Source of the DNA: an uncultured Slackia sp.
GTDB lineage: Bacteria > Actinomycetota > Coriobacteriia > Coriobacteriales > Eggerthellaceae
Reading direction: 5' to 3'
Assembly (NCBI GenBank): GCA_900553775.1
Contig: USEZ01000034.1
Span: 1 to 14,306, forward strand
DNA: 14,306 nucleotides
This document shows, piece by piece, positions 1 through 8,072 of the stretch (position 1 is its first letter; each line of letters opens with the position of its first letter). The notes under the pieces are model-generated. The model saw nothing but the letters and a program-made list of their open reading frames with translations. It searched no databases and was not told where the DNA came from. The position numbers and the translations under genes are program-made.

Positions 1-1
1 G

Positions 2-304
2 GAAAATTTTAATCTTTTTGAAGAATCGAGCTCCGGGGAATACGCTCTTTGCACCTGGACCGATCGCGGCCTTCTTATCGAACCGCTTCCCGTTGAAGAC
101 GAGGATGTGAGCGTCATGGTTTTAAAACAGCTCATCGATAAGGGAATAGAAGGGGACGAGCTTGTCGCCCGATATCGACAGGAGCTCATGCGGGCACGCT
201 ACGATGCAGCGCTTATCAAAGATTCCGAAGAGGACATAACCGCTGGCAAGCTCGAACCATTCGCGGCAATGCAAGAAAGAATGCGTATGAAGTACGGCTT
301 ATAG
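2..304 (+). CDS. C-terminal part of an unidentified protein (5' end outside window)
   Basis: The reading frame is open from the left edge to a TAG at 302-304, giving about 100 residues of a protein that starts upstream. An internal GTG at 107 could start a 65-residue product, but the GAGG before it is only 2 nt away, and the codons upstream (ending in an acidic EPLPVEDED stretch) look like normal protein, so a continuous, 5'-truncated gene is more likely. The visible part is soluble, charged and probably helical: it has RYRQELMRARYDAAL and ends in AAMQERMRMKYGL. The tail resembles the C-termini of some small antitoxins (Phd/RelB-like), but this is only an impression, and no toxin gene follows. 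It converges on the radical SAM gene at 467-1804. Function unknown. Confidence 0.6.
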   Translation, partial: ENFNLFEESSSGEYALCTWTDRGLLIEPLPVEDEDVSVMVLKQLIDKGIEGDELVARYRQELMRARYDAALIKDSEEDITAGKLEPFAAMQERMRMKYGL

Positions 305-340
305 GATTCGCCGGACCCCGTCCGTTGTCGGCGTATGAAA

Positions 341-376
341 AAGCGAGCCTCCCGAAATGAACAGGGAAGCTCGCTT
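341..376 (-). terminator. Rho-independent terminator of the minus-strand purD/HemN-like unit
   Basis: Arms 341-353 and 364-376 (AAGCGAGC...GCTCGCTT outer part) pair over 13 positions with one C/A mismatch around a 10-nt loop. Read on the minus strand, the stem is followed by TTTC and flanked by further Ts (CGCTTTTTC), as expected for an intrinsic terminator about 90 nt after the stop codon of the radical SAM gene. On the plus strand only CGTATATG follows, so termination of the gene at 2-304 is less convincing, though the hairpin may slow transcription from both sides. Confidence 0.75.
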
Positions 377-466
377 CGTATATGCGTTCGCGTCGTTCGA
401 CAACATGCCGTCAAACGACGAACCTTCGCTCTCTGGCAAAACCGCACGCGCTGCCCGAGAAACGCC

Positions 467-1804
467 TTATTTCATCGCGCAGCCGGCACCGAACAGCAGG
501 TCTCGCTCGTCTTCGGGAAGCGCCGCGCGCGCCTGGTCGCGCAGGTTGTTCACGCCGATGAAGAACTGACGCATCATGACCACCATCAGATAACGCCCTT
601 TCGGCGTCAGCGTGATCCGCTCGTCGTCATCGATGGCGAAAGCGCCCGACGCCTTCATGAAGGCATACTCCGCCGGCAAGCCCGCCGCGACGCTGCAGCC
701 GAAATCGCGCTGCCACTGCTTCTTGTCGAGGCACAGGCCGAACAGCTGCATCATGAAGCGGTAACGCATACGGTTGCGCTTCGAGAAGGTCGCCTTGCCC
801 ATCAGCGACATACGGCCGCTTTCGATGGCCTCGTTGTACTCGCGCACGCTGAACGTATTCACATACTGCGTTGCGCCGAGATACGTCATGCCGCCCGAAC
901 CGATCGCGGGATATTCCTCGTAATCGACGATGTATTCGTCGATCATCTGCGACGTCCCTCGAAGCGCGCCGTCGGACGCGGGAACCGCCTTGTTGAAAGT
1001 CCAGGCCGACCCATGCACGAACGGCGGATTCTCTCCGCCCGCAAGCGTGTCGCTGATAATCTCGTAGAAACGCTGCTCGCGTTCGTAATCCACCTTGCCG
1101 ACCGTCGCCGCAAGCGACTTCTCCACCGAAGGCGAAGCCATCAGCGGATAGAACGTGGTCTGGCTGGTACCGCTTTCGAGCACCATCTCCAGATCGCTAC
1201 GCAGAATTTCTTCGGTCTGCGCGGGGAAGTTGAAGATCATATCCACATTGAGCGACTTGAAATACGGCGCCGCCACCTTGATGGATTCGAGGATGCTTCG
1301 GCCGCTTCCGTATTTGTCGTAGCGGTCCATCTGCTTGAGCAGGCCGTCGTCGAAGCTTTGAACGCCCACGCTCATGCGGTCGACGCGCCCCTGCAGCTTC
1401 TCGAGATACGACGGAATCAGGTGGTTCGGGTTCGTCTCGCACGAGACCTCCTTGATGGAGAACTCGCTTTTGGCCAAGTCGATCGTCTCGCACAGCTCGT
1501 CGATCATGATCGTAGGCGTGCCGCCGCCGATGTAGAGCGAATCGAAATCATAGCCGAGCTCTTTGACCATCATCATTTCGCGGCGCAGGTTCTTGAAATA
1601 CGGAACGGCGCGCTCTTCGGCGAAGGGGAACCTGTTGAACGAGCAATACGGGCAAAGCCTCTCGCAGAACGGGATATGGATGTAGAGCATATACGGCTGA
1701 CCGGGCGTGGGCCCGGGAATGCGCGCATCGGAGCATGGTTCGATTTTCATGAAGCGCGATGAGCACATGCGCACCGCACGCGTAAGAAGGCGTTCGCTAA
1801 ACAT
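467..1804 (-). CDS. Radical SAM protein, coproporphyrinogen III oxidase (HemN/HemW) family
   Basis: The 445-residue protein has the radical SAM signature YIHIPFCERLCPYCSF, with Cys47, Cys51 and Cys54 as ligands of the [4Fe-4S] cluster that cleaves S-adenosylmethionine. Next come the SAM-contacting GGGTPT (93-98), the CETNPNHL strand (about 122-129) and SVGVQSFDDG (145-154), all typical of HemN/HemW. Residues from about 330 to 430 form a HemN_C-like winged region (RYRFMMQLFGLCLDKKQW). The family covers oxygen-independent coproporphyrinogen III dehydrogenase, the heme chaperone HemW and ChuW/HutW heme-degrading enzymes; the sequence alone does not decide between them. The ATG at 1804 is supported by AGGA 4 nt upstream and lies only 6 bp after the purD stop, so it is probably translated from the purD message. 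The roughly 35 residues before the SAM domain are unusual, and internal Met starts are possible. Confidence 0.85.
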   Translation of the reverse strand: MFSERLLTRAVRMCSSRFMKIEPCSDARIPGPTPGQPYMLYIHIPFCERLCPYCSFNRFPFAEERAVPYFKNLRREMMMVKELGYDFDSLYIGGGTPTIMIDELCETIDLAKSEFSIKEVSCETNPNHLIPSYLEKLQGRVDRMSVGVQSFDDGLLKQMDRYDKYGSGRSILESIKVAAPYFKSLNVDMIFNFPAQTEEILRSDLEMVLESGTSQTTFYPLMASPSVEKSLAATVGKVDYEREQRFYEIISDTLAGGENPPFVHGSAWTFNKAVPASDGALRGTSQMIDEYIVDYEEYPAIGSGGMTYLGATQYVNTFSVREYNEAIESGRMSLMGKATFSKRNRMRYRFMMQLFGLCLDKKQWQRDFGCSVAAGLPAEYAFMKASGAFAIDDDERITLTPKGRYLMVVMMRQFFIGVNNLRDQARAALPEDERDLLFGAGCAMK

Positions 1805-1810
1805 ACCGTC

Positions 1811-3082
1811 CTAACCCTCAAGGGCTCGCAGCGCGATATCGTAGCGCATCTGCTTGCCTTCGAAATTGATCTTGTCGCACGCTTCGTAAGCAAGTTCGCG
1901 CGCCTCTTCGAACGTATCGGCAAGCGCCGTGACGTTCAGCACGCGGCCGCCGTTGGTGACAAGCTCCTCGTCGGCGTTGAACGCGGTGCCCGCATGAAAC
2001 ACCGTGACGCCCTCAAGCTCCTCGGCTTCTTCGATGCCCAGGATGACCTTGCCCTTCTCATAAGCGCCCGGATACCCTTCGCTCGCCAGAACCACGCACA
2101 CGGCGCACTTGTCGCTCCAGCGCAGATCGACGGCGCTCAGGCGGTCTTCGGCCACGGCGGAGAACACCTCAAGGGCGTCGCTTTCCATGCGCGGCATGAT
2201 GACCTGGGTTTCGGGGTCGCCGAAGCGGGCGTTGAATTCGAGCAGCTTGGGGCCTTCCGCGGTCAGCATGAACCCGCCGTAGAGCACGCCCTGGTACGGA
2301 TTGTCGAAATCCTGCGCCGTGGCAGCGGCGGCCTGCTGCATGATTTCCTGCATGCGGTCCTCGAGCTCGCGAGTGACGCACGGAACGGGGGAATACACGC
2401 CCATGCCGCCCGTGTTCGGGCCGCGGTCGCCGTCGTAGGCGCGCTTATGGTCTTGGGCGCACGGCATGCACAGGGCCTTGCCGCCCGCCAGAAACGCCAG
2501 CATGCTGCACTCGGGGCCTTCGAGCATCTCTTCGATGACCACGACGCTTCCTGCGGCGCCGAAATCGCCGGCGAAGCAGTCGCGCACGGCTTCTTCGGCA
2601 TCTTCCATGCAATCGGCCACGATGACGCCCTTGCCGGCTGCCAGACCGTCGGCCTTCACCACGATGGGAGCGCCAACCTCGTGCAGGTAGTCCAAAGCCT
2701 CCTGCTCGGTGGTGCACTTCTTATAGCCCGCGGTGGGCAGGTTGTGGGCCATCATGAACTCCTTCGAGAAGCTCTTGCTGCCCTCGAGCCGGGCACCCTG
2801 GGAATCGGGGCCGAACACGGCGATGCCCGCCTCGCGCACTTTCTCGGCCACGCCCGCCACCAAGGGAGCCTCGGGGCCGACGACCACCAGATCGATAGCG
2901 TGGTCGCGGGAGAATCCGATCACCGCGTCGGCGTCCTCGGCGTTCAGGGGCACATTCTGGGCGATGGTCGCCGTGCCGCCGTTGCCGGGAGCGACATACA
3001 GTTCCCCGATACAGGGAGATTTTGCAATAGCCCACGTCAATGCATGTTCGCGGCCGCCGCCGCCCAACACCAATACGTTCAC
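1811..3082 (-). CDS. purD: Phosphoribosylamine--glycine ligase (GAR synthetase)
   Basis: PurD joins glycine to 5-phosphoribosylamine with ATP, the second step of de novo purine synthesis in the cytoplasm. The 423 residues match the usual length. The N-terminal MNVLVLGGGGREHAL is the family hallmark. KADGLAAGKGV (ATP-grasp), GPECSMLAFLAGGKA, GPNTGGMGVYSP and the metal-binding EFNARFGDPETQ follow in the expected order, so the enzyme looks complete. The start is a GTG at 3082 with AAAGGA about 10 nt upstream. It lies 171 bp after purA on the same strand and 6 bp before the HemN-like gene. Pairing with purA makes purine biosynthesis the theme of this part of the block. Confidence 0.97.
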   Translation of the reverse strand: MNVLVLGGGGREHALTWAIAKSPCIGELYVAPGNGGTATIAQNVPLNAEDADAVIGFSRDHAIDLVVVGPEAPLVAGVAEKVREAGIAVFGPDSQGARLEGSKSFSKEFMMAHNLPTAGYKKCTTEQEALDYLHEVGAPIVVKADGLAAGKGVIVADCMEDAEEAVRDCFAGDFGAAGSVVVIEEMLEGPECSMLAFLAGGKALCMPCAQDHKRAYDGDRGPNTGGMGVYSPVPCVTRELEDRMQEIMQQAAAATAQDFDNPYQGVLYGGFMLTAEGPKLLEFNARFGDPETQVIMPRMESDALEVFSAVAEDRLSAVDLRWSDKCAVCVVLASEGYPGAYEKGKVILGIEEAEELEGVTVFHAGTAFNADEELVTNGGRVLNVTALADTFEEARELAYEACDKINFEGKQMRYDIALRALEG

Positions 3083-3253
3083 GTCGAGCTCATCCTTTCA
3101 TATGACCGCGAGGCATGCCGCCCCGCGCTATCCACGCTTCGCGGCCGACCCGCAAAGCTCTTCTATCGTCGAGAACCCGAAGGCTATGCCCCCGGGTTCT
3201 TTGCGCCTCTTTCGATGCGGCATGAAAAAGCCGCAGCATGCCTTGTGAAAATG
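3083..3253 (-). other. purA-purD intergenic spacer with two hairpins
   Basis: No gene is seen in these 171 bp. On either strand, 3172-3179 and 3193-3200 (AGAACCCG/CGGGTTCT) pair perfectly, with an extra GGC/GCC pairing inside the loop. Nearer purA, 3216-3221 and 3230-3235 (TGCGGC/GCCGCA) pair around an A-rich loop. Neither stem is followed by a T-run on the minus strand, so they are not classic intrinsic terminators for purA. They may act as processing or stability elements, or as weak terminators separating purA from purD. The purD ribosome binding site (AAAGGA) is at the left end of the spacer. No known purine riboswitch was recognised. Confidence 0.4.
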
Positions 3254-4564
3254 CTACCAACCGCGCATGAACGTCTGATTGCGATCGGGGCCGACCGAGA
3301 TAATGGTGGCCTTCACGCCGCTCAAACGCTCGATTTCAGCGACATAGTCTTTCGCTTCCTGGGGAAGCTCGTCGAAGCTTTTCGCCGAAGAGATGTCCTT
3401 GCCCTTCCAGCCGGGCATGGTCTTATACACCGGCTTGGCATGGAACAGCACGCTTTGCTGCATGGGGAAATAGTCGTAGCGCTTGCCGTCGCATTCGTAG
3501 GCCACGCAGATTTTCAGCTCGTCGAACGCGGAAAGCACGTCGAGCTTGGTCAGCGCGATGTCGGTCAGGCCGTTGACCTCGGCCGCATAGCGCGCGATCA
3601 CCGCGTCGAACCAGCCGCAGCGACGCTTGCGACCCGTGGTGACGCCGTACTCGTGGCCCTCGGAACACAGGGTGTCGCCGTCGATGGCGTCCTGGCCCTC
3701 GCCGCCGTTTTCGGGATACAGCAGCTCGGTGGGGAAGGGGCCCGCGCCGACACGCGTGACATAGGCCTTCTGAATGCCGAGCACGCGGTCGATAGCCGTG
3801 GGGCCGACGCCCGAACCGGTAGCCGCACCGCCCGCGCAGCACGAAGAGCTGGTCACGAACGGATAGGTGCCGTGGTCGATGTCGAGCAGGGTGCCCTGAG
3901 CGCCTTCGAACAGAATCTGTTTGCCCTCGCGCAGCGCATCGTTGAGCAGCTGGGCGGTTTCGGCCATATGGGGACGGATGACGTCGGCATACGGCAGGTA
4001 CGCCTCGCAAATTTCGTCCACCGTGAAGGTACGCTTGCCGTAGACCTTCTCAAGGATGGCGTTCTTGGTCTCAAGAGCCGCCTCGACCTTCATGCGGAAT
4101 ACATGCTCGTCGAGCAGATCTTGGATACGGATGCCGCTTCGGGCGGCCTTGTCCTGATAGCACGGGCCGATGCCGCGATTGGTGGTGCCGATTTCGTTTT
4201 TGCCCAAACGGAACTCGGACGCCTTGTCCAGCTCGATGTGATACGGCATGATCACATGCGCATCGCAGGAAATCTTCAAGCGCTCGCAGCTCAAGCCTTC
4301 GCCTTCGAGCATCTTCATTTCTTCGACGAGTACCTGGGGATTCACCACGACGCCGTTGCCGATGACGGGCACGGCATCTTCGTACATGATGCCCGAGGGG
4401 ATCAGATGAAGGGCGAGTTTCTTGTCGCCGTGGATAACGGTATGACCGGCATTATTGCCGCCCTGATAGCGCACCACGTAGTCGAAATCGCGGGCGATCA
4501 GGTCGGTGACCTTGCCCTTGCCTTCGTCGCCCCACTGGGCGCCGACCAAAACCACGTTCGGCAT
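3254..4564 (-). CDS. purA: Adenylosuccinate synthetase
   Basis: PurA forms adenylosuccinate from IMP and aspartate using GTP, the committed step to AMP. The 436-residue protein carries the N-terminal GTP/IMP site GAQWGDEGKGK (residues 8-18, catalytic Asp13), GGNNAGHTVIHGD with catalytic His41, GTTNRGIGPCYQDKAARSGIR, the switch segment EGAQGTLLDIDHGTYP, and TTGRKRRCGWFDAV. The segment normally reading TSSN(P/T)TAGG is TSSSCCAGG here, a modest deviation. A start at 4585 is open, but the ATG at 4564 has GAAAGGA about 6 nt upstream and begins directly with the family's MPNVVLVGAQWGDEG, so it is preferred. The gene lies 57 bp after the YhaN-like ATPase gene on the same strand. No confident promoter was found in that gap. 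Confidence 0.97.
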   Translation of the reverse strand: MPNVVLVGAQWGDEGKGKVTDLIARDFDYVVRYQGGNNAGHTVIHGDKKLALHLIPSGIMYEDAVPVIGNGVVVNPQVLVEEMKMLEGEGLSCERLKISCDAHVIMPYHIELDKASEFRLGKNEIGTTNRGIGPCYQDKAARSGIRIQDLLDEHVFRMKVEAALETKNAILEKVYGKRTFTVDEICEAYLPYADVIRPHMAETAQLLNDALREGKQILFEGAQGTLLDIDHGTYPFVTSSSCCAGGAATGSGVGPTAIDRVLGIQKAYVTRVGAGPFPTELLYPENGGEGQDAIDGDTLCSEGHEYGVTTGRKRRCGWFDAVIARYAAEVNGLTDIALTKLDVLSAFDELKICVAYECDGKRYDYFPMQQSVLFHAKPVYKTMPGWKGKDISSAKSFDELPQEAKDYVAEIERLSGVKATIISVGPDRNQTFMRGW

Positions 4565-4621
4565 GTTCGTCCTTTCGATTGACATCCCTGAATAGGAAAA
4601 ATGCGTTAGACAACCTTTAGA

Positions 4622-6760
4622 TTATAGCGCTACCACCGTGCAGTCTGCGGCGTATCGCTTGACGGCATCAAGAATCTCCTTATGACACGTGAAAAGAATC
4701 ACCTGGCGCGAACGGGCGAGCTCGGCGAGCGCTTTCACGGCTCCCACCCTGCGATTATCGTCGAAGTTCACGAGGATGTCGTCGGCCAGCACGGGAATGC
4801 CCGCGCCGACGTCTGCGGCACACTCCAAAAGCGCGATGCGCAAGGCGAGATACAGCTGCTGACAGGTGCCCATCGAAAGGAATCGGGGATCGAACCTTCG
4901 GCCTACGGCGTCTACCGCCACAAGCGCGCCGTCCTCGTCCATGAGGACCCGCTGCCACTTTTCGTTCGTCATAAGGCGCAACAGCTCCGACGCCCTTCGG
5001 TAGGCGGCGGGGACGCTTTCGCTCTTCCACGCATCGAGAGCCTTCTCCAAAGCCCGGCGGGCAAGCAGCAATTCCGCAAGCTCGGCGGAAGATTCTTCTT
5101 TGCGGGTCGCGATCTGCGCGGCGCGCGTCTTCAAGACGTCGTAGTCGTTCAAACGGATGCCTGCCTGCAACGCCTGCTTCAGCTCGCCCGTTCGCGCATC
5201 GGAGACACGCATGCGGTTCATGGCCTCGTCACGCCGGCCGCGCAGGCTCCCTTCCAACTGTTCGAGGGCGGATGCGCCCCCGCCCGAAGAAATGCCGCAT
5301 CGGGCGAGCAGGCTCGCCCTGAGCGCGCGGGCGCGGTCGGCCTCCTGTTCGCAACGGGCGCGGATTCCGCCTTGTTCGGTGCGAAACCGAAGCCGCTCGG
5401 CGGCGCGCAAGCGGCGCGCACGGGACGCCTCTACCGAATCGCGGGCTCGGGAAAGCGATTCATGCGCCCCTTCGAGCCCCATCGACGCAAGGCTCTCTTT
5501 CACCCTCAGCGAAAGCAGCAGATCTTCCTGCTCGCAAGATTCCAACACGTCGCGGGCGATGTTCATCGCGCGAACTGACGATGTTTCACGTGAAACGCCC
5601 CGAGAACGGCGGCCTGCGCGCAAGGCCGCAATCCCGCACGCCACGCCCGCGATGACGACAAGCGCCGACGCGAAGGCGACGAGCGTCTCGCCGCGCAAGG
5701 CCGCGAAGGCCAGAAGGCCGAGGCCGACGACCGATAGAATCGCCGCAAGGACCAGCGCCGCCGAAACGGACGGCATGCCTTTTCGGCCATCCGCAGGCCC
5801 TTCCTCGACGGAGACCTCGGCGCGCGCCCTGTTGAAAGCATCGCGCGCGGCGTCGAGGCGATTTTCGATGCGGGCCTTTTCGGATTCGAGACGCTCGATT
5901 TGCGCCAACGCCGCCGTTTCCGCCTCTTCGTCGAAAAGCGGCGCGGCGGAAACCGGGCGCGACGCCTCCTCGGCCGCAAGCCGGGCGTCGCACTCGTCCA
6001 TCCGCCTGCGGTTGTCCCGCTCGACCTCCTCAAGGCGCGCGACTTCGAGCCGTGCCGAAGCGATGCTTTCTATGCGGGCGTTCATATCCGCGATATCGGC
6101 CGATGCCGCATCGTGCATCCCGGCGAGCTCTTCGTATTCGCGATACTCGTCTTTCAGCGCGTCGGATTGCTCGCGCGCATGCGCGATCAGGTGCTTGCAT
6201 TCCTCCTCTTCGGCGGCGAGGTTCACGAACGAATGGGCGGCGGCGGAAGAACGGCTCGTATACGACGCTATCTCTTTATCGAGGGCCGCCAGCACCGAGG
6301 CGGGGGAGACTTCGAGCCCGGCGCCGGCCGTGAGCAATTTCGCCGTGACATCGGTCGCCCCTTCAAGACCGCGAAGCTCGTCGCTCGTCAACGCGAACAT
6401 CGTCGAAAACGTGTCCTTGTCTATCGCATCGAGCAAAGCAGATGCCTTGTCGGGGGAAAACGAGGGGCCGTCCGCATTGCGCGTACGGGATACCTCGCAT
6501 TCTTCCCCCGTCTCGGCATCGACGAAAAAGAGCGTTCCCGAACGCTCGGCCGCTTTGGGGCGGTAGACGTTTCTGCCGCCGTGCGCCTTCTCCCATCCGA
6601 ACAAAACGCCGCCGATGAATGCATTCAGCGTGGTCTTTCCCGTCTCGTTTTCCCCGTATACCACGTTCAATCCAGCAGAGAAAGGACCGACCGACGCATC
6701 GAAGAAGCGGCCGAACGCCGCCATATGCAGGCGGCGCAGATATATGCGCGACGTCTTCAT
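4622..6760 (-). CDS. YhaN-like AAA/SMC-family ATPase with a membrane hairpin, partner of the YhaO-like nuclease
   Basis: The 712-residue protein has the split ATPase of the Rad50/SbcC/RecF group: Walker A YGENETGKTT (35-44), then long Glu/Arg/Ala-rich coiled-coil stretches (about 170-310 and 395-590), then the ABC signature region FLSMGTCQQLYLALR (627-641) and Walker B with D-loop IPVLADDILVNFDD (655-668). Two hydrophobic segments near 322-343 and 355-373 form a hairpin between the coiled coils, as in Bacillus YhaN, suggesting membrane attachment rather than a zinc-hook dimer. The ATG at 6760 overlaps the stop of the upstream gene (ATGA), so the two are translationally coupled. The open frame extends upstream to 7237, but that part only shadows the phosphoesterase gene. 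The role is probably DNA end or repair metabolism. A parS-like sequence lies in the coding region at 5582-5597, encoding part of the linker after the second hydrophobic segment. Confidence 0.88.
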   Translation of the reverse strand: MKTSRIYLRRLHMAAFGRFFDASVGPFSAGLNVVYGENETGKTTLNAFIGGVLFGWEKAHGGRNVYRPKAAERSGTLFFVDAETGEECEVSRTRNADGPSFSPDKASALLDAIDKDTFSTMFALTSDELRGLEGATDVTAKLLTAGAGLEVSPASVLAALDKEIASYTSRSSAAAHSFVNLAAEEEECKHLIAHAREQSDALKDEYREYEELAGMHDAASADIADMNARIESIASARLEVARLEEVERDNRRRMDECDARLAAEEASRPVSAAPLFDEEAETAALAQIERLESEKARIENRLDAARDAFNRARAEVSVEEGPADGRKGMPSVSAALVLAAILSVVGLGLLAFAALRGETLVAFASALVVIAGVACGIAALRAGRRSRGVSRETSSVRAMNIARDVLESCEQEDLLLSLRVKESLASMGLEGAHESLSRARDSVEASRARRLRAAERLRFRTEQGGIRARCEQEADRARALRASLLARCGISSGGGASALEQLEGSLRGRRDEAMNRMRVSDARTGELKQALQAGIRLNDYDVLKTRAAQIATRKEESSAELAELLLARRALEKALDAWKSESVPAAYRRASELLRLMTNEKWQRVLMDEDGALVAVDAVGRRFDPRFLSMGTCQQLYLALRIALLECAADVGAGIPVLADDILVNFDDNRRVGAVKALAELARSRQVILFTCHKEILDAVKRYAADCTVVAL
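5582..5597. other. parS-like ParB-binding site inside the yhaN-like gene
   Basis: The plus strand reads TGTTTCACGTGAAACG, matching the bacterial parS consensus TGTTTCACGTGAAACA at 15 of 16 positions. The inner 14 bp (GTTTCACGTGAAAC, 5583-5596) are a perfect palindrome. ParB/Spo0J proteins load on such sites and spread to organise and segregate the origin region. Here the site is within codons for GVSRETS, in a poorly constrained linker of the ATPase. ParB itself is not in the window. A chance 14-bp match in a 14-kb window is improbable, so this is probably a working parS, but occupancy is an inference. Confidence 0.8.
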
Positions 6761-8016
6761 CGGCGCTCCTCTCCGTCGACCATCGTCAAAAGCCTGTCTT
6801 CCGCACGTTCGGACAACGCGGCCAGACGTTGCACCACGCTGCGCGGGACGCTCAGGCCGCGGCGGGAGAACTCCTCCTGCAGATACGACAGCTGCCCTTG
6901 AGGATCGGAAGCGTCTTCGCGGGCAATGCGCAGCATCGTTCCTTCGAATGTGCTCGATGCTGCAAGCTTCTCCTTGTCGCGAACGGGTGTCGTCGAGCAA
7001 AGAAGCGCGTCGCAATAGAAAGAAGGATAGCTTTCGTTGAGCTCGCGCCGCAGCGTTTCCAAAACGCCGGGGTCGGACAGCTCCGCATGCAGGCGGGTCG
7101 ATCCGACAAGCTCGATGCGCGCCACCATCTCTTCGCACGGCACTTCGGCATTCCTGTCGAACATCGCCCGCACGCATGCCGACACCACCGCGTCGGTCCC
7201 GACGCACGACGAAACGTCGACATCCAGCTTCTCCCAATCGACTTGAGATGTCGCTATGAAAGAAACCCTGTTCGGCAGCCCTTTTTCAAGCGTGACCTTC
7301 AAACAGCCGCGTGCGCCCGTCTCTTTAATGTCGCGTCCCTGGGCGCATCCGCAAAACGCGATTTTCGGATCGTTTTCGGGAATGAGGAAGCGTTTGTGGA
7401 TATGTCCGAGCGCCCAATAATCCATATCGGCCGCCAACAACGCCTTTTCGGAGGTGGGAGCCTTGTACGGGTCCATCCACAACCCCGTATGGAGCATGCC
7501 CACGCAAAACGGCGCATCGTGCCCGCACGCCTCCTGCGCCGCGGCGCGCGTCATGCCTGCCGAAATGTCTTCGCCTTTGGGCAACGTCGAAAACCCGCGG
7601 GCGGCGATGATGGCAGACGGGCGCCCGCCTTTTTCGAATAGGACGAACGACGGCTTGTCGGAAGGCAGCAAGCAGACATTGGAGGGAAGGTCGCACTCCA
7701 CTTCGCGCCAATTCGAAAACGGGTCGTGATTGCCCGCAATGATGTAGACGGGGACACCCCGCGCTTCGAGGCGCTTCATCCCGGCAAGAAAACGACGGTA
7801 ATGCGCATAGCTCGGCTTATCCGTATCGAATATATCGCCCGCCAACAGCAGAAAATCGGCCGTTTCGTCGATGCAGGCCTGGATAACGCAGTCGTATGCG
7901 TCGGGAATGGCCGTCGCCAAACGGTCGGCCCAAGAAGAAGACAGCGCCCTCAGGCCGCGGAAAGGCGCACCCAGATGGATGTCGCCCGAATGAATGAATG
8001 TCACACGCTCGCTCAT
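6757..8016 (-). CDS. YhaO-like metallophosphoesterase / SbcD-Mre11-type DNA exonuclease
   Basis: The 419-residue cytoplasmic protein has all the calcineurin-like phosphoesterase motifs in order: GDIHLG (Asp12, His14), LLAGDIFD (Asp61, Asp64), IIAGNHD (Asn96, His97), MLHTG (His176) and ALGHIHKR (His205, His207), which together bind two metal ions. About 150 residues follow, corresponding to the accessory/capping part of SbcD/YhaO proteins. Gene order (nuclease first, ATPase second, 4-bp overlap) matches the yhaO-yhaN pair and the sbcD-sbcC arrangement, so the two products probably form a complex processing DNA ends. The length fits YhaO (about 400 residues). No strong Shine-Dalgarno sequence precedes the ATG at 8016, which is 56 bp after the dnaB stop. 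Confidence 0.9.
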   Translation of the reverse strand: MSERVTFIHSGDIHLGAPFRGLRALSSSWADRLATAIPDAYDCVIQACIDETADFLLLAGDIFDTDKPSYAHYRRFLAGMKRLEARGVPVYIIAGNHDPFSNWREVECDLPSNVCLLPSDKPSFVLFEKGGRPSAIIAARGFSTLPKGEDISAGMTRAAAQEACGHDAPFCVGMLHTGLWMDPYKAPTSEKALLAADMDYWALGHIHKRFLIPENDPKIAFCGCAQGRDIKETGARGCLKVTLEKGLPNRVSFIATSQVDWEKLDVDVSSCVGTDAVVSACVRAMFDRNAEVPCEEMVARIELVGSTRLHAELSDPGVLETLRRELNESYPSFYCDALLCSTTPVRDKEKLAASSTFEGTMLRIAREDASDPQGQLSYLQEEFSRRGLSVPRSVVQRLAALSERAEDRLLTMVDGEERR

Positions 8017-8048
8017 GCTTCGAGTCTAGCGCAAACGCCGCACAGTCG

Positions 8049-8065
8049 CGGGCGCGCTTCGCCCG
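8049..8065. other. Small GC-rich hairpin between dnaB and the yhaO-like gene
   Basis: CGGGCG (8049-8054) and CGCCCG (8060-8065) pair around a 5-nt loop a few bases after the dnaB stop. There is no T-run on either strand, so it is at best a weak or factor-dependent terminator, and read-through from dnaB into the nuclease gene is likely. Confidence 0.3.
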
Positions 8066-8072
8066 ACGGAGC

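Noticed and set aside
2..304. Antitoxin of a toxin-antitoxin pair
   Set aside because: The C-terminal resemblance is too weak and there is no toxin gene on the visible side. The upstream side is outside the window.
3083..3253. Purine or ZTP/PRPP riboswitch between purA and purD
   Set aside because: The hairpins present do not match any conserved riboswitch core that I can recognise.
1994..4582. 862-residue plus-strand open frame opposite purD and purA (with similar long frames at 335-1762 and 7998-10127)
   Set aside because: These are antisense shadows of GC-rich codons in well-identified genes. The products are His/Arg/Ala-rich with no recognisable domain and no ribosome binding site.
4681..4696. 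Second parS-like sequence (TATGACACGTGAAAAG)
   Set aside because: It matches the consensus at only about 11 of 16 positions and is not palindromic outside CACGTG, so it is probably coincidence.
6761..7237. N-terminal extension of the YhaN-like ATPase to an 871-residue protein
   Set aside because: The extra part overlaps the nuclease gene completely in another frame, is Arg-rich and domain-free. The ATGA overlap start at 6760 begins right at the conserved ATPase domain.
7395..7404. DnaA-box-like TGTGGATAT, and GTGGATAA near 4431
   Set aside because: Isolated single matches inside coding sequence without clustering or an AT-rich unwinding region give no support for an origin here.
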